From NCBI RefSeq assembly GCF_010731535.1, contig NZ_AP022581.1:558001-622000 (forward strand): 64,000 bases of DNA, given 5' to 3'. The notes beneath the pieces were generated by a model. The model was given only the letters and a program-made list of their open reading frames with translations. It ran no database searches and had not been told where the DNA came from. Position numbers and translations under genes: made by a program. Origin of the DNA: Mycobacterium lacus. Lineage in GTDB: Bacteria; Actinomycetota; Actinomycetes; Mycobacteriales; Mycobacteriaceae. Each line of letters opens with the position of its first letter. Within the stretch, counting starts at the first letter, position 1. Positions 10,769-21,618 of the stretch are shown here, in pieces.

Positions 10769-12024
10769 TCCAAACGCGTGAAGTCCAGTTGCGCTGGCGT
10801 GCATCACAACTGACGTTGTCGACTGCCACCTGCACCGGTGCCGCGCTGGCCGCCGCGGTCGTCGGCGCTCGCTGGCAGCTGATTGCGTTCGCGGCGCCGT
10901 TGCTGGGCGTGCTGTGCTCGATCAGCTGGCAGCGCCCGGTTCCGACGATCCACGTGCACTCCGAGCCGTCCTCGCAGCGATGCTTCGAGGGCGAGCAGGT
11001 CCGGCTGAAGGTGTGGGCAACAACGGATTCCGAGGCCGCGTCGGTCGAACTCACCGTCGCGGCCGTCGCGGGAATGCAGCTCGACGTCGTCGATTCGGGT
11101 GCTCCCCAGGTGAAAACGGTCGCGGCGGCCGCGCAACGTTGGGGCCGATATCCCATCCGGGGCCGGGTGGACGTCCTCGCGCGCGGCGGGTTGGTGACGG
11201 GCACCGGGACCGCCGACGCCGCCGAGGTCATCGTGTTTCCGCTGACACCGCCGCAGTCGACACCGATCCCGCGGACGGAGTTGCTCGACCGTCTGGGTGC
11301 CCACCTGACCCGGCACATCGGTCCGGGCGTCGAGTACGCCGACATTCGCCCCTATGTCCCCGGCGACCAGCTGCGCGCCGTGAACTGGGCGGTGAGTGCG
11401 CGCCGGCGCCAGTTGCACGTGACGCAGCGGTTGACCGACCGCGCCGCCGACGTGGTGGTGCTGATCGACGGGTACCGGCAGCCGGCCGGCCCGGCGACGC
11501 GGGCCACCGAACGAGTCGTGCGAGGCGCAGCGCAGGTGGTGCAGACCGCCTTGCGAAACGGTGACCGCGCGGGCATCGTCGCGCTCGGGGGCAACCGCCC
11601 GCGCTGGCTTGGCGCCGACATCGGGCAGCGTCAGTTCTACCGAGTGCTCGATACCGTGCTCGGCGCCGGCGACGGATTCGAAAACACGACCGGCACCCTG
11701 GCTCCGCGCGCCGCCGTTCCGGCGGGGGCGATCGTCATCGCGTTCTCCACGCTGCTCGACACCGAATTCGCGCTGGCACTGATCGACTTGCGCAGACGGG
11801 GTCATGTCGTGGTCGCCGTGGACGTCCTCGACAGTTCGCCCTTTGAGAGCGAGCAGGATCCGCTGGTGGCGCGCATGTGGGCGTTGCAACGCTCCGCCAT
11901 GTATCGCGACATGGCCACCATCGGTGTCGACGTGTTGTCCTGGCCGGAGGATCGCTCGTTGGAGCAGTCGATGGGTGCGCTGCCCGACCGGCGTCGTCGG
12001 GTGCGATTGTGGGCGAGGCGCTGA
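10765..12024 (+). CDS. DUF58 protein, Rv3163c-like
   Basis: 419 residues from GTG 10765. Two hydrophobic segments near the N-terminus (ATCTGAALAAAVVGA; LIAFAAPLLGVLCSI) are followed by a beta-sandwich-like part and the DUF58 core EYADIRPYVPGDQLRAVNW with VVVLIDGY, where the VWA-like metal site would start. In the VWA motif DxSxS the present DGY is degenerate, so metal binding is uncertain. It is the MoxR partner in this operon. Confidence 0.87.
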   Translation: MIQTREVQLRWRASQLTLSTATCTGAALAAAVVGARWQLIAFAAPLLGVLCSISWQRPVPTIHVHSEPSSQRCFEGEQVRLKVWATTDSEAASVELTVAAVAGMQLDVVDSGAPQVKTVAAAAQRWGRYPIRGRVDVLARGGLVTGTGTADAAEVIVFPLTPPQSTPIPRTELLDRLGAHLTRHIGPGVEYADIRPYVPGDQLRAVNWAVSARRRQLHVTQRLTDRAADVVVLIDGYRQPAGPATRATERVVRGAAQVVQTALRNGDRAGIVALGGNRPRWLGADIGQRQFYRVLDTVLGAGDGFENTTGTLAPRAAVPAGAIVIAFSTLLDTEFALALIDLRRRGHVVVAVDVLDSSPFESEQDPLVARMWALQRSAMYRDMATIGVDVLSWPEDRSLEQSMGALPDRRRRVRLWARR

Positions 12025-12025
12025 C

Positions 12026-12475
12026 ATGACGGCTATCGCGCAGTCCGGTGCCCATGCCCTGGCGACGACGTTCGGGCTTCTGATGGTGGGTTCGGCCGCC
12101 GTCGGATCCCACGGGCCCGCAACTGTCGCGGGGTTCGCCGCCGTGATTGCCGTCGGGCTGGGGGTGATGTTTCGCCTGGCCGCAACGATTGCCGTGCTGC
12201 TGGCGGTGTCTGTGATCGCGGTGTCCGCTCCACCGCAGGGGCTCGCCGCGGTGTCGGGACTTTCCGCCGCCGCCTACCTGGTGTGCCGGCACGCGGCCGG
12301 CACGTCCGCCGGTGCCGTCCTGGCGAGCTGGCCGACGGCCATTGCCGCCGTTGGGTTCACCTTCGCCGGGGTGGTTGTGACGTCGTTCCCGTTGCAGTTG
12401 CCGTGGTTGCCGTTGGTGGCGCCGTTGGCGGTGCTGGCGATCTACGTGGTGGTCATTCGCCCGTTCATGGGCTGA
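12026..12475 (+). CDS. Integral membrane protein, Rv3162c-like
   Basis: 149 residues, nearly all hydrophobic, with four to five membrane helices (for example ALATTFGLLMVGSAAV, FAAVIAVGLGVMFRLAATIAVLLAVSVIAV, WLPLVAPLAVLAIYVVVI). It starts 1 base after the DUF58 stop and closes the MoxR operon. No functional motif seen. In H37Rv the next genes are Rv3161c (dioxygenase-like) and Rv3160c (TetR), which are absent here; the PPE53-like gene follows directly. Confidence 0.8.
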   Translation: MTAIAQSGAHALATTFGLLMVGSAAVGSHGPATVAGFAAVIAVGLGVMFRLAATIAVLLAVSVIAVSAPPQGLAAVSGLSAAAYLVCRHAAGTSAGAVLASWPTAIAAVGFTFAGVVVTSFPLQLPWLPLVAPLAVLAIYVVVIRPFMG

Positions 12476-12665
12476 TCTCGCGCTCGCTTGCGCGGCGTTT
12501 CAACGAAATGTAAACGGGTTTTGCGAAACCCCGGACATTGCGCCGCGACCTTCTTAGAGTTTGTTCCTACGGGCGAAGTGACATGCGCGGATGCCTGAGT
12601 CGTGGGCGGGCGGCGCGCAACCCGAAGCGGAACGTCGTGTGGCGACCCATTGAAAGGACGGGCTC

Positions 12666-14741
12666 ATGAACTACTCGGTCTTGCCGCCGGAGATCAATTC
12701 GTTGCGGATGTTCACTGGGGCCGGTTCGGGGCCGATGTTGGAGGCGGCGGTGGCCTGGGACGGGTTGGCGTCGGAGTTGGGTTCGGCGGCGGATTCGTTT
12801 GCGTCGGTCACCTCCGGGCTGGCGGGTCAGGCGTGGCAGGGTCCGGCCTCGGCGGCGATGCTGGCCGCGGCGGCGCCGTATGCGGGCTGGTTGAGTGCGG
12901 CGGCGGCGCGGGCCGCGGGGGCCTCGGCTCAGGCCAAGGCGGTGGCGAGCGCGTTTGAGGCGGCGCGGGCGGCGATGATTCATCCGCTGGCGGTGGCGGC
13001 CAACCGTAATGCGTTCGTGCAGCTGGTCCTGTCGAATTTGTTTGGGCAGAATGCGCCGGCGATTGCGGCCGCCGAGGCCCTCTATGAGGAAATGTGGGCC
13101 CAGGATGTGGCCGCGATGGTGGGCTATCACGGCGGGGCGTCGGCGGCCGCGGCGGCGTTGCCGTCGTGGCAACAGGCGTTGAAGAGCCTGCCGGGCCAGG
13201 TGGCCGCGGCGGCGGCCAGCCCGATTGCCGCGGCGGCGGCCGGTGCGCTGTCGGGCACTCCGGCTCCGGCCAAGGTGGCCGCGGCCGCGGCGCGGGTGGC
13301 CAGTGTGGCCGCGGGTGCGCCGGCGTCGGCGCGGGTGGCCGCGGCCGCCGCCCGGTTGGCCGGCGCGGTTGAGGCCAGCCCGCTTGCGGCGCCCCTGGCC
13401 GCGGCTCGCGCGTTTGCCGCGCCTGCGGCCGGCATGGCTGCCGCGTCGTCGGCTGCCGCAACCGTGGTGAATGTCCCAGCCATCAACACGGGTCTTGGCA
13501 ACATCGGCAGCTGGAACCTGGGCGGCGGCAACGAGGGCGTGTTGAACTTCGGCAACGGAAACTTCGGCAGCCTCAACCTGGGCGGCGGCAACATCGGGAA
13601 CCTCAACCTGGGCAGCGGGAACTTCGGTTTTGCGAACCTGGGTAGCGGGAATCAGGGCAACACCAACTTCGGCTGGGGCAACATCGGCAACGTCAACTGG
13701 GGTAGTGGAAACCTCTTTGGTGATGGGAACTTCGGGTTCGGGAATCGCTTTGGCGACGGAAACTTTGGCGGCGGAAACACGTTCGGCAACAACTTCGGTG
13801 CTGGCAACTTCGGCTCCTTCAACATCGGTAGCGGCAACAATGGCAATTCCAACATCGGGTTCGGGAACCTGGGCAACAACAACTTCGGCTTCGGGAACAA
13901 CGGCAACAACAACATCGGTTTCGGGCTCACCGGCGACAATCTGGTGGGCATCGGTGAGCTGAACTCGGGCATGGGAAACATTGGCTTCGGGAACTCCGGC
14001 AACAACAACATCGGGTTCTTCAACTCCGGGGATGGGAACTTCGGTTTCTTCAACTCGGGGGACGGTAACTTTGGCTTCGGCAATTCCGGTGACGTCAACA
14101 CGGGCTTCTGGAACGCGGGCTCGATCAACACCGGCTTCGGCAACGGGGGCGGCTTGAACTTCGGGGTCGGGAACGCCGGTAGCAACAACATGGGCTTCGG
14201 GAATGCGGGCGGAGCCAACCTAGGTTTTGGAAATTCGGGCTTTGACAACACCGGCGGGTTTAGTTCCGGCAACTTGAATACCGGCCTCTTCAACTCGGGC
14301 ACCATAAACACGGGCTTCGGCAACGCCGGTGACGTCAATACGGGCCTGTATAACGCGGGTGACTTCAACACGGCGATTGGCAGCTCGGTCACCCCAGCCG
14401 GTGCCACCTCGTCCGGCTTCGGCAACACCGGCACCAATGTCTCGGGCTTCTTCAACTCGGGCACCAATACCTCCGGCTTCCAGAATGTGGGCGACGAAAG
14501 CTCGGGCTTCCAGAATTCGGGCGACGGGCAAACGGGCCTGCTCAACACGGGCAGCAACAACACGGGAATCGGCAACTCGGGTAGCTTCAACTACGGCATT
14601 GCGAACTCGGCGGTTGCGGGCTTTAGCTCGGGCATCTATCAGTCAGGATCTCTCAGCTCCGGCCTCGCGAACTCGGGTGACAACAGCGCGGGCGCGTTCA
14701 ACCAGGGCGACTTCCAGGCGGGTCTTTTCGGTCAGCCCTGA
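12666..14741 (+). CDS. PPE family protein of the MPTR subgroup, PPE53-like
   Basis: 691 residues. The N-terminal PPE domain (about 180 residues; [48 protein letters not shown]) is followed by an Ala-rich linker and about 400 residues of Asn/Gly pentapeptide-like repeats (NxGxGN, FGFGNxG, NTGxxNxG), typical of MPTR proteins. PPE proteins pair with PE proteins and leave through ESX type VII systems; no PE partner lies next to it. AAAGGAC precedes ATG 12666. An in-frame repeat tail continues past the TGA (see next entry). Confidence 0.9.
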   Translation: MNYSVLPPEINSLRMFTGAGSGPMLEAAVAWDGLASELGSAADSFASVTSGLAGQAWQGPASAAMLAAAAPYAGWLSAAAARAAGASAQAKAVASAFEAARAAMIHPLAVAANRNAFVQLVLSNLFGQNAPAIAAAEALYEEMWAQDVAAMVGYHGGASAAAAALPSWQQALKSLPGQVAAAAASPIAAAAAGALSGTPAPAKVAAAAARVASVAAGAPASARVAAAAARLAGAVEASPLAAPLAAARAFAAPAAGMAAASSAAATVVNVPAINTGLGNIGSWNLGGGNEGVLNFGNGNFGSLNLGGGNIGNLNLGSGNFGFANLGSGNQGNTNFGWGNIGNVNWGSGNLFGDGNFGFGNRFGDGNFGGGNTFGNNFGAGNFGSFNIGSGNNGNSNIGFGNLGNNNFGFGNNGNNNIGFGLTGDNLVGIGELNSGMGNIGFGNSGNNNIGFFNSGDGNFGFFNSGDGNFGFGNSGDVNTGFWNAGSINTGFGNGGGLNFGVGNAGSNNMGFGNAGGANLGFGNSGFDNTGGFSSGNLNTGLFNSGTINTGFGNAGDVNTGLYNAGDFNTAIGSSVTPAGATSSGFGNTGTNVSGFFNSGTNTSGFQNVGDESSGFQNSGDGQTGLLNTGSNNTGIGNSGSFNYGIANSAVAGFSSGIYQSGSLSSGLANSGDNSAGAFNQGDFQAGLFGQP

Positions 14742-14864
14742 CGGATCGAGCGTTGCATCCGTAACTCAGGCGAAGCGCTATCGGGCGTCGCCAACTCGGG
14801 CACCCACAGCTCGGGCGGCTTCAACCGGGGCGATGAACAGTCGGGCTTCTTCGGCCAGCCTTAA
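14742..14864 (+). pseudogene. In-frame MPTR tail left behind the PPE53-like stop codon
   Basis: After the TGA at 14739-14741 the same frame stays open for 40 codons and reads NSGEALSGVANSGTHSSG and then EQSGFFGQP before TAA. This repeats the GLFGQP ending of the gene itself. It looks like an older C-terminus displaced by a stop mutation or by unequal recombination in the repeats. Confidence 0.65.
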
Positions 14865-14884
14865 CCCGAACTGCCGCGGCCGAC

Positions 14885-16468
14885 TCAGTGCAGCAACTGG
14901 GCCGCGCGCTCGGCCAGATCGAGCACCGGCTGCGGCACGATGCCCAAAATCACGGTGACCAAGGCGCACACGGCGATGGCGGCCTTGCTCAGCACGCCGG
15001 GCGCCACCACCTGCGGTGTGTCGCCGGATGCCTCGGTGAAGAACATCAACACGATGACGCGGACGTAGAAGTAGGCGGCGACCCCACTAGCGATCACACC
15101 GATGACCACCAGCGGCACCGCGCCGCCCTGGGCGGCCGCCTTGAACACGGCGAACTTGCTGACGAACCCACTGGTCAGCGGGATGCCGGCGAAGGCCAGC
15201 AGAAACATCGAAAACATCACGCCCACAATGGGTGAGCGCTGCCCGAGCCCGGCCCAGTGCGACAGGTCGGCGTCCTCGACACCGTCGGCGTTGCGGATCA
15301 GGCCGACGATGGCGAACGCGCCCACCGTGCTGAAGCTGTAGGCGACCAAATAGAACAGCGTCGACGATAGGCCAGCGGGGCTGTCGGCGATCACGCCGGT
15401 CAGGATGAAACCGACGTGCGCCACCGACGAATAGGCCAGCATCCGCTTGACGTCGGTCTGGTTCACCGCGGTGATGGTGCCCACCGTCATGGTCAGGATC
15501 GAGATGGCCCACAGCACCGGCCGCCACTGATCGTGCAGCGGGGGCAGCGCCACATAGACCACTCGCAGCAGGGCGCCGAACGCGGCGACCTTGGTGGCCG
15601 CCGCCATGAACCCCGTGATCGGGGTGGGCGCGCCCTGGTACACGTCCGGAATCCAGGAGTGGAACGGAACCGCGCCGACCTTGAACAGCAGGCCGACCGA
15701 CAGCAGCGCGACGCCGACCAACGCCATCGAGTTGTCGCCGTTGGACACCAGCGCCTTCCGGATGCCCGGCAGGGTCAGCGTGCCGGTGGCGCCGTAGAGC
15801 AATGCCACACCGTAGAGGAAAAACGCCGAGGAGAACGCGCCCAGCAGGAAGTACTTCATCGCGGCTTCCTGCGACAGCAGCCGTCGGTGCCGGGCCAGGC
15901 CGCACATCAGGTACAGCGGCAGCGACAGCACCTCCAGCGCGACGAACATCGTCAACAGGTCATTAGAGGCGGGAAACACCATCATGCCGCCGACAGCAAG
16001 CATCACCAGCGGGAAGAGCTCGGTCTGCGCGGCTCCCGCCCGCTCCGCCTCGCGCTCGGCGTCACTGCCGGGGACCGCGGATGCCTGGGGTGTAAAGAAA
16101 TCCAGCCCGGCGCCGGCCATGGCGCGCACCTTCGTGCCGGCGGCTTTGCCCGCGGCGGTGCGTTCGCCAACGAAGATGACGGCCATCACGGCGACCAGCA
16201 GCACGGTGCCGTGCACAAACAGCGTCGGGCGATCAACGGCCACCGCACCCAGCACCGCGCTACTACCGTGTGCCGGAATCGATTTCGCCACCACGACGAC
16301 CGCAACCAAGGCCGCGATCAAACCGCCGAGCGCCAGCGTCATCTGCGCCGCGTAGCGGAATCGTCGCGGCAAGAACGCCTCAACCAGGACGCCGGCCACG
16401 GCGACTGAAAAGACGACGAGCATCGGGCACAACAGGAAGTACTCGACGCTGGGGGTGGGCAGGGTCAT
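14885..16468 (-). CDS. nuoN: NADH-quinone oxidoreductase subunit N
   Basis: 527 residues with about 14 membrane helices, the antiporter-like subunit NuoN of the proton-pumping complex I arm. Typical pieces: an MFFxAL-like VALEVLSLPLYLMCGLARHR with the channel Glu, KVGAVPFHSWIPDVYQGAPTP with the conserved Lys, and LAYSSVAHVGFILTG. It is the last gene of the operon, overlaps nuoM by 4 bases and is convergent with the PPE53-like gene. Confidence 0.95.
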   Translation of the reverse strand: MTLPTPSVEYFLLCPMLVVFSVAVAGVLVEAFLPRRFRYAAQMTLALGGLIAALVAVVVVAKSIPAHGSSAVLGAVAVDRPTLFVHGTVLLVAVMAVIFVGERTAAGKAAGTKVRAMAGAGLDFFTPQASAVPGSDAEREAERAGAAQTELFPLVMLAVGGMMVFPASNDLLTMFVALEVLSLPLYLMCGLARHRRLLSQEAAMKYFLLGAFSSAFFLYGVALLYGATGTLTLPGIRKALVSNGDNSMALVGVALLSVGLLFKVGAVPFHSWIPDVYQGAPTPITGFMAAATKVAAFGALLRVVYVALPPLHDQWRPVLWAISILTMTVGTITAVNQTDVKRMLAYSSVAHVGFILTGVIADSPAGLSSTLFYLVAYSFSTVGAFAIVGLIRNADGVEDADLSHWAGLGQRSPIVGVMFSMFLLAFAGIPLTSGFVSKFAVFKAAAQGGAVPLVVIGVIASGVAAYFYVRVIVLMFFTEASGDTPQVVAPGVLSKAAIAVCALVTVILGIVPQPVLDLAERAAQLLH

Positions 16469-18033
16469 CGGTGCGGTCCTTCGGCTGTGCGGTGTTCGCC
16501 GGTTGGCACGGTGGGCGCCGGATCATGCTGGCCGATGGTGGTCATGGTGTTCTCGACCGCGGGGTTGATCAGGTCCAGCATCGGTTTGGGGTAGACCCCG
16601 AGCACGAGCAGCAGCGCGATGAGCGGTGCGACGACGATCATTTCCCGCGGCACCAAGTCACCGATCCGTTCATTGCCGCGCGCCACCGGTCCGGTCATGA
16701 CGCGCTGATACAGCCACAACATGTAGATGGCCGACAGCACGAGGGCGGTGACGCCGAAGGCCGCCGCCAGCCAGTAACGGTTGAAAGTTCCCAGCAGGAC
16801 CAGGAATTCGCTGATGAAAGGGGCCAGACCGGGCAACGACAGGGTGGCCATGGCCGAAACCATGAACGTTCCCGCCAGGATGGGAGCCACTTTTTGCACG
16901 CCGCCGTAGTCGGCGATGGCCCGGCTGCCGCGCCGCGAGATTAGGAAGCCGGCGATCAGGAACACCGCCGCGGTGGACAGGCCGTGGTTGAGCATGTACA
17001 GCGTCGAGCCGCTCTGCCCCTGGGTGGTCATGACGAAGATGCCCGCGATGATGAATCCGAAGTGCGAGATCGAGGTGTAGGCGATCAGCCGCATCATGTC
17101 GGACTGGCCGATCGCCACGATCGCGCCGTAGACCACCCCGATGATGGCCAGGGCCACAATCAACGGACGGAAATACGTTGAGGCGCTGGGAAACAGCTGC
17201 AGGCAGTAGCGCAGCATGCCGAAGGTCCCGACCTTGTCCATCACCGCCATCATCAGCACCGCGCTCGCGGGTGTGGCCTCGACCGCGGCGTCGGGCAGCC
17301 AGCGGTGGAACGGCCACAGCGGGGCCTTGATCGCGAACGCGAACATGAACCCCAAGAACAGCGCCTTGATCACCGCGGGGTCGGCGCCGTAGCGACCGGA
17401 GGAGAAACCGCCCACGATGTCACGGAAGTCGAAACTGCCGGAGCCGTGTTGCGCGGTCACCACATACAGCCCGATCACCGCCGCCAGCATGATCAAGCCG
17501 CCGAACAGGTTGTACAGCAAGAACTTCACCGCGGCGCGCGACCGGCCGGGACCCTGGCCGAAGCCGCCGATGAGGAAGTACATCGGGATGAGCATCGCCT
17601 CGAAGAACACATAGAACAGCAACACGTCGAGCGCGATGAGCGCGATCAGCACCATCGACTCGATGGCCAGCGTCAGGGCGACGTAGGCGTGCACGCCTCG
17701 GGTGCGATGCCCACCGTCGTTCCAGCCGGCTATCAACAGCAGTGGAACCAGCACCGCGGTCAGTAGCACCAGCACCACCGCGATGCCGTCCACGCCCAGG
17801 GTGTAGCCGGCACCGAAGGCCGGTATCCACGAACGGGATTCCACGAATTGGTAAGTGGCGCCGCCGGTCTTGAATCCGGTCGCGATGACGGTCGCCACCG
17901 CCAGCACCAGCGCACTGACCACCAGGCCGGTCCACTTGGCAAGTTGCCGTAACCCCGGGGGCAGCAGGATGATCAGCACGGAACCGGACAGCGGCAGGAG
18001 CCACAGCACGCTCAGCCACGGCACGTTGCTCAT
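16465..18033 (-). CDS. nuoM: NADH-quinone oxidoreductase subunit M
   Basis: 522 residues from ATG 18033 (MSNVPWLSVLW), chosen over an upstream open frame that runs into the repeat between nuoL and nuoM. An antiporter-like membrane subunit with FFEAMLIPMYFLIG (channel Glu), FAIKAPLWPFHRWLPDAAVEATPA (channel Lys) and YTSISHFGFIIAG. It forms a proton path of complex I. Overlaps nuoN (ATGA). Confidence 0.95.
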   Translation of the reverse strand: MSNVPWLSVLWLLPLSGSVLIILLPPGLRQLAKWTGLVVSALVLAVATVIATGFKTGGATYQFVESRSWIPAFGAGYTLGVDGIAVVLVLLTAVLVPLLLIAGWNDGGHRTRGVHAYVALTLAIESMVLIALIALDVLLFYVFFEAMLIPMYFLIGGFGQGPGRSRAAVKFLLYNLFGGLIMLAAVIGLYVVTAQHGSGSFDFRDIVGGFSSGRYGADPAVIKALFLGFMFAFAIKAPLWPFHRWLPDAAVEATPASAVLMMAVMDKVGTFGMLRYCLQLFPSASTYFRPLIVALAIIGVVYGAIVAIGQSDMMRLIAYTSISHFGFIIAGIFVMTTQGQSGSTLYMLNHGLSTAAVFLIAGFLISRRGSRAIADYGGVQKVAPILAGTFMVSAMATLSLPGLAPFISEFLVLLGTFNRYWLAAAFGVTALVLSAIYMLWLYQRVMTGPVARGNERIGDLVPREMIVVAPLIALLLVLGVYPKPMLDLINPAVENTMTTIGQHDPAPTVPTGEHRTAEGPHR

Positions 18034-18106
18034 AAGCGCCGCTCCTCTCCCCCGCAAGCGGGAGGTGCCCCCACATCGCTCCGCTCTGCATCGTCGCCGG
18101 CGCGCC
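18034..18106 (-). repeat. MIRU-type repeat between nuoL and nuoM
   Basis: The 73-base gap holds, on the operon sense strand, GACGATGCAGAGCGGAGCGA and later CACCTCCCGCTTGCGGGGGA leading into the nuoM start. This matches my memory of the mycobacterial interspersed repetitive unit (MIRU) core, which typically sits between the stop of one operon gene and the start of the next. A related copy lies at 25276-25336. No long ORF in it. Confidence 0.7.
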
Positions 18107-19993
18107 TCACCACGCCTGCACCGCCCAGATCGCGGCGGCCACCAGGGCCGCTCCGAGCAGCATCGACAACGCGTAGTTGCGGGCGAAGCCGGTTTGCAAT
18201 CCCCGCAGCCGATTCGACGTCCGGCTCACCAGCGCGGCCAGCGCATTGATCGAGCCGTCCACACCCGCGTTGTCGACCTCGACGAGCGCGTCGGTCAATT
18301 GCGCGCCAGGGCGCATGAACACCTCCTCGTTGAAGGCATCGCCGTAGAGGTCGACGCGTGCGGCCGTCGTCAGCACCGACACCCGGACGGGGGCCACCCG
18401 GGGAACGGGCGCGGTGGCATACATCCGGTAGGCCACCGCGATACCGACGGCAACAACTGCCAACGCCGTTGTGGTGCTTACCCAGGCCGGCAGGGCGTGG
18501 GCGGGTTCTTCATGAGTACCGACGACCGGCTCGAGCCAGTGCGGCAGGGTGCCGCCGACCGCGAACAGGCCGCCGGAGAGCACCGAACCGACGGCGAGCA
18601 GGATCATCGGCCACGTCATCACCGCCGGCGCCTCGTGCGGATGCGAGCCTGGCGCCCAACGCTTTTCGCCGAAGAACGTCATCAGCATCACCCGCGTCAT
18701 GTAGAACGCGGTGACGCCCGCGCCCAGCAGCGCGGCGCCGCCCAGCAGATAACCCCGGGTGCCGCCGGTGCCCAGCGCCGCCTCGATGATGGCGTCCTTG
18801 GAGAAGAAACCGGCGAACGGCGGCACCCCGATGATCGCCAGATATGCCAGCCCGAACGTCGCAAAGGTGACGGGCAGGGCGGCGCGCAGACCCCCGTAGC
18901 GGCGCATGTCCTGCTCTTCGTGCATCGCGTGGATCACCGCGCCGGAGCCGAGGAACAGGCCGGCCTTGAAGAAACCGTGGGTGAGCAGGTGCATGATCGC
19001 GAACGCGTAGCCGGCCGGGCCCAGGCCGGCGGCGAGCACCATGTAGCCGATCTGGCTGATCGTCGATGCCGCCAGCGCGCGTTTGATGTCGTCCTTGGCG
19101 CAGCCGATGATCGCCCCGAACAGCAACGTGACGGCGCCGACGACGGACACGGCCGACCGCGCGTCGGGCGCCAGGTCGTACAGCGGGTTGGACCGCACGA
19201 TCAGGTACACGCCGGCGGTCACCATGGTGGCGGCATGGATCAACGCCGACACCGGCGTGGGGCCCTCCATGGCGTCACCCAACCAGGCCTGCAGGGGAAC
19301 CTGCGCGGACTTGGCGCACGCGCCCAACAACATCAGCAGCCCGATGACGGTGAGCACACCTCGGCTGGCGGCCGGTGCGCCGGCGAACACTCCCGCATAG
19401 GACAGCGTCCCGAACGTGCCGAACATCAGGAACATGCCCAGCGCCAGGCCGGCGTCGCCGACCCGGTTCATCACGAACGCCTTCTTGGCCGCCGTGGCCG
19501 CCGACGGCTTGTGGTACCAGAAACCGATCAGCAGGTAGGACGCCAGGCCGACGCCTTCCCAGCCGACGTAGAGCACCACGTAGTTGTCGGCGACCACCAG
19601 CAACAGCATCGAGGCCAGAAACAGGTTGAGATACCCGAAAAACCGGCGGCGGTCCGGGTCCTCGGCCATGTAGCCGATCGAATAGATGTGGATCAGCGAC
19701 CCGACCCCGGTGATCAGCAGCACGAAGCAGATGGACAGCTGGTCGATTTGCAGACCGAAGTCGACCTGGAGCCCGCCGACCGGGATCCAGCTGAACACCG
19801 TCTGATGGATGACGCGGTCGTCCCCGTTGCGTCCGAGCAGGTCCGCGAGCAGCGTCGCGCCCACCCCGAACGCCGCGAGCGCGGTGGCGCAGCCCAGGAG
19901 GTGGCCCCACGGGTCGGTGCGCCTGCCGCCGAACAGCAGGATCGCGGCACCCGCCAGCGGCAGTGCTACGAGCAGCCAGGTGTAGTGAGTCAT
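18107..19993 (-). CDS. nuoL: NADH-quinone oxidoreductase subunit L
   Basis: 628 residues from ATG 19993 ([15 protein letters not shown]). The largest antiporter-like subunit, about 16 membrane helices, with [17 protein letters not shown] (channel Glu), [30 protein letters not shown] (conserved Lys and His) and [14 protein letters not shown]. The long lateral helix expected at the C-terminus is present near residues 510-580. Lies 10 bases after nuoK. Confidence 0.95.
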   Translation of the reverse strand: MTHYTWLLVALPLAGAAILLFGGRRTDPWGHLLGCATALAAFGVGATLLADLLGRNGDDRVIHQTVFSWIPVGGLQVDFGLQIDQLSICFVLLITGVGSLIHIYSIGYMAEDPDRRRFFGYLNLFLASMLLLVVADNYVVLYVGWEGVGLASYLLIGFWYHKPSAATAAKKAFVMNRVGDAGLALGMFLMFGTFGTLSYAGVFAGAPAASRGVLTVIGLLMLLGACAKSAQVPLQAWLGDAMEGPTPVSALIHAATMVTAGVYLIVRSNPLYDLAPDARSAVSVVGAVTLLFGAIIGCAKDDIKRALAASTISQIGYMVLAAGLGPAGYAFAIMHLLTHGFFKAGLFLGSGAVIHAMHEEQDMRRYGGLRAALPVTFATFGLAYLAIIGVPPFAGFFSKDAIIEAALGTGGTRGYLLGGAALLGAGVTAFYMTRVMLMTFFGEKRWAPGSHPHEAPAVMTWPMILLAVGSVLSGGLFAVGGTLPHWLEPVVGTHEEPAHALPAWVSTTTALAVVAVGIAVAYRMYATAPVPRVAPVRVSVLTTAARVDLYGDAFNEEVFMRPGAQLTDALVEVDNAGVDGSINALAALVSRTSNRLRGLQTGFARNYALSMLLGAALVAAAIWAVQAW

Positions 19994-20003
19994 CGTGGCG
20001 TTC

Positions 20004-20303
20004 TTAGCCTTTGAGTAGATTCGCGTCGTCCACCGACGCCGATTTGCGGGCACGGAAAATCGTCATGATGATCGCCAGGCCGACGACGACCTCGCAGGCG
20101 GCCACCACCATCGTGAAGAACGCGATCATCTGCCCGTCCAGATGGCCGTGCATCCGCGCGAAGGTGACGAACGCCAGGTTGACGGCGTTGAGCATCAGCT
20201 CGACGCACATGAACATCACGATCGCGTTGCGGCGCAGCAGCACGCCCGCGGCGCCGATGGTGAACAGCAACGCCGAAAGGTAAAGGTAGTTGGCCGGATT
20301 CAT
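20004..20303 (-). CDS. nuoK: NADH-quinone oxidoreductase subunit K
   Basis: 99 residues, the normal NuoK length, with three helices and the two conserved membrane glutamates (in [15 protein letters not shown] and [13 protein letters not shown]). Part of the proton path near the hydrophilic arm. Overlaps nuoJ by ATGA. Confidence 0.95.
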   Translation of the reverse strand: MNPANYLYLSALLFTIGAAGVLLRRNAIVMFMCVELMLNAVNLAFVTFARMHGHLDGQMIAFFTMVVAACEVVVGLAIIMTIFRARKSASVDDANLLKG

Positions 20304-21076
20304 GACGCACTTCCTCTGACGGTTTCGGGCGGGGGTGTGTGTAGGCCGTCCGCCCCACGGGTGCGCAGTATCGGCGGCACCGACAACTCCGAGTACGAGC
20401 CGTCGGGGAGTAGCGCGGCCACGTCGACCGCGTTGTGGCGCGCGTAGACGCCGGGGTTGGGCAACGGCGTCGGATGCCCGCCCGCACGAAAGCGCGCCTC
20501 GGACAGTTCCCGCTGGGTCCTGCGGCGCTCGAAGCGTTCGCGGTGCGCCAACACCATCGCCCCCACGGCCGCGGTGATCAACAGCGCGCTGGTCAATTCG
20601 AATGCCCACAGATAGCGGGAGAAGATCAGCGCGGCCAGGCCTTCGACGTTGCCGTTGGCGTTGGCGGCGGTCAATCCGGTGAAACTTCCGATCGCCACGT
20701 GGCCGATGGCGCCGACCAGCAGAACGCCGAACCCGACGCCGGTCACCACGGCGGCAACCCGCTGGCCGCGCAGCGTCTCCTTCAATGATTCGGCCGAATC
20801 CACACCGATCAGCATCAGCACGAACAAGAACAGCATCATGACCGCGCCGGTATAGACGACGACTTGAACGACACCGAGAAACAGCGCGTCGGAGACCATG
20901 TAGAACACCGCCAGGATGATCATCGTCATCGCCAGGAACATCGCCGAGTACACGGCATTGACGGCGAACACCACCCCCAGCGCGCCGATCAGCGCCAGCG
21001 CTCCCAGCACCCAGAACGTCACCGCTTCGCCGGTGGAGGTGCGCACGATGGTGTCGGATGCTAGTAGCGCGATCAC
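20300..21076 (-). CDS. nuoJ: NADH-quinone oxidoreductase subunit J
   Basis: 258 residues with five helices in the first about 170 ([60 protein letters not shown]) and a longer charged C-terminal tail than in enteric NuoJ, ending [15 protein letters not shown]. Overlaps nuoI and nuoK by 4 bases each. Confidence 0.95.
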   Translation of the reverse strand: MIALLASDTIVRTSTGEAVTFWVLGALALIGALGVVFAVNAVYSAMFLAMTMIILAVFYMVSDALFLGVVQVVVYTGAVMMLFLFVLMLIGVDSAESLKETLRGQRVAAVVTGVGFGVLLVGAIGHVAIGSFTGLTAANANGNVEGLAALIFSRYLWAFELTSALLITAAVGAMVLAHRERFERRRTQRELSEARFRAGGHPTPLPNPGVYARHNAVDVAALLPDGSYSELSVPPILRTRGADGLHTPPPETVRGSAS

Positions 21077-21618
21077 CGGGTATCTCCAACTGTTTGGCTC
21101 TCGCGCAAGCCATGTGCGGTGACGTTGCCCTGGTAGTAGTCCTTATCGGTGGCGCCCGCGGCCCGCGGATGCGGCGGCGCGGTCATCTCGGGCAGCAGTG
21201 GGGCCAGCAACCGGTCCTTCTCGTAGATCAGGTCGGCGCGGTTGTCGTCGGCCATCTCGTAGTTGTTGGTCATCGTCAGCGCGCGGGTCGGGCAGGCCTC
21301 GATGCACAGACCGCAACCGATGCAACGCAGATAGTTGATCTGGTAGACCCGCCCGTAGCGTTCCCCGGGTGAATACCGTTCCTCTTCGGTATTGTCCGCG
21401 CCCTCGACGTAGATCGCGTCGGCCGGGCAGGCCCAGGCGCACAACTCGCAGCCGATGCATTTTTCCAGTCCGTCCGGGTACCGGTTGAGCTGATGCCGGC
21501 CGTGGTAGCGCGGTGCCACCGGACCCGGCTTCTCCGGATATTCTTCGGTGACGGTCCTTTTGAACATCGAACCGAGCGTGACGCCGAATCCCGCTACGGC
21601 GTCCAAGAATCTAGCCAC
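21073..21618 (-). CDS. nuoI: NADH-quinone oxidoreductase subunit I (two 4Fe-4S clusters)
   Basis: Two ferredoxin motifs, [16 protein letters not shown] and [16 protein letters not shown], bind clusters N6a and N6b. I chose GTG 21618 ([13 protein letters not shown]), which has GGAG eight bases upstream, inside the end of nuoH (8-base overlap). This gives 181 residues, about 30 fewer at the N-terminus than I recall for H37Rv NuoI; the extension before it is a shadow of nuoH. Confidence 0.92.
   Translation of the reverse strand: MARFLDAVAGFGVTLGSMFKRTVTEEYPEKPGPVAPRYHGRHQLNRYPDGLEKCIGCELCAWACPADAIYVEGADNTEEERYSPGERYGRVYQINYLRCIGCGLCIEACPTRALTMTNNYEMADDNRADLIYEKDRLLAPLLPEMTAPPHPRAAGATDKDYYQGNVTAHGLRESQTVGDTR

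Noticed and set aside
12499..12508. TTCAACGAAA, the reverse of part of the shared promoter block, before the PPE53-like gene
   Set aside because: Only ten bases match; the rest of the 61-base module and the -10 box are absent. Probably chance.
13490..14735. Regular short repeats that could be taken for a CRISPR array
   Set aside because: They are coding MPTR repeats (NxGxxNxG) in frame with the PPE domain, with no spacer/repeat structure and no cas genes. The same applies to the PGRS and MPTR repeats at 34950-37480.
17855..20014. Very long open frame on the plus strand opposite nuoL/nuoM (and similar ones opposite nuoN, nuoG and nuoD)
   Set aside because: Antisense shadows of GC-rich genes: low-complexity Arg/Gln/His/Gly-rich translations without known folds, covering perfectly good nuo genes.
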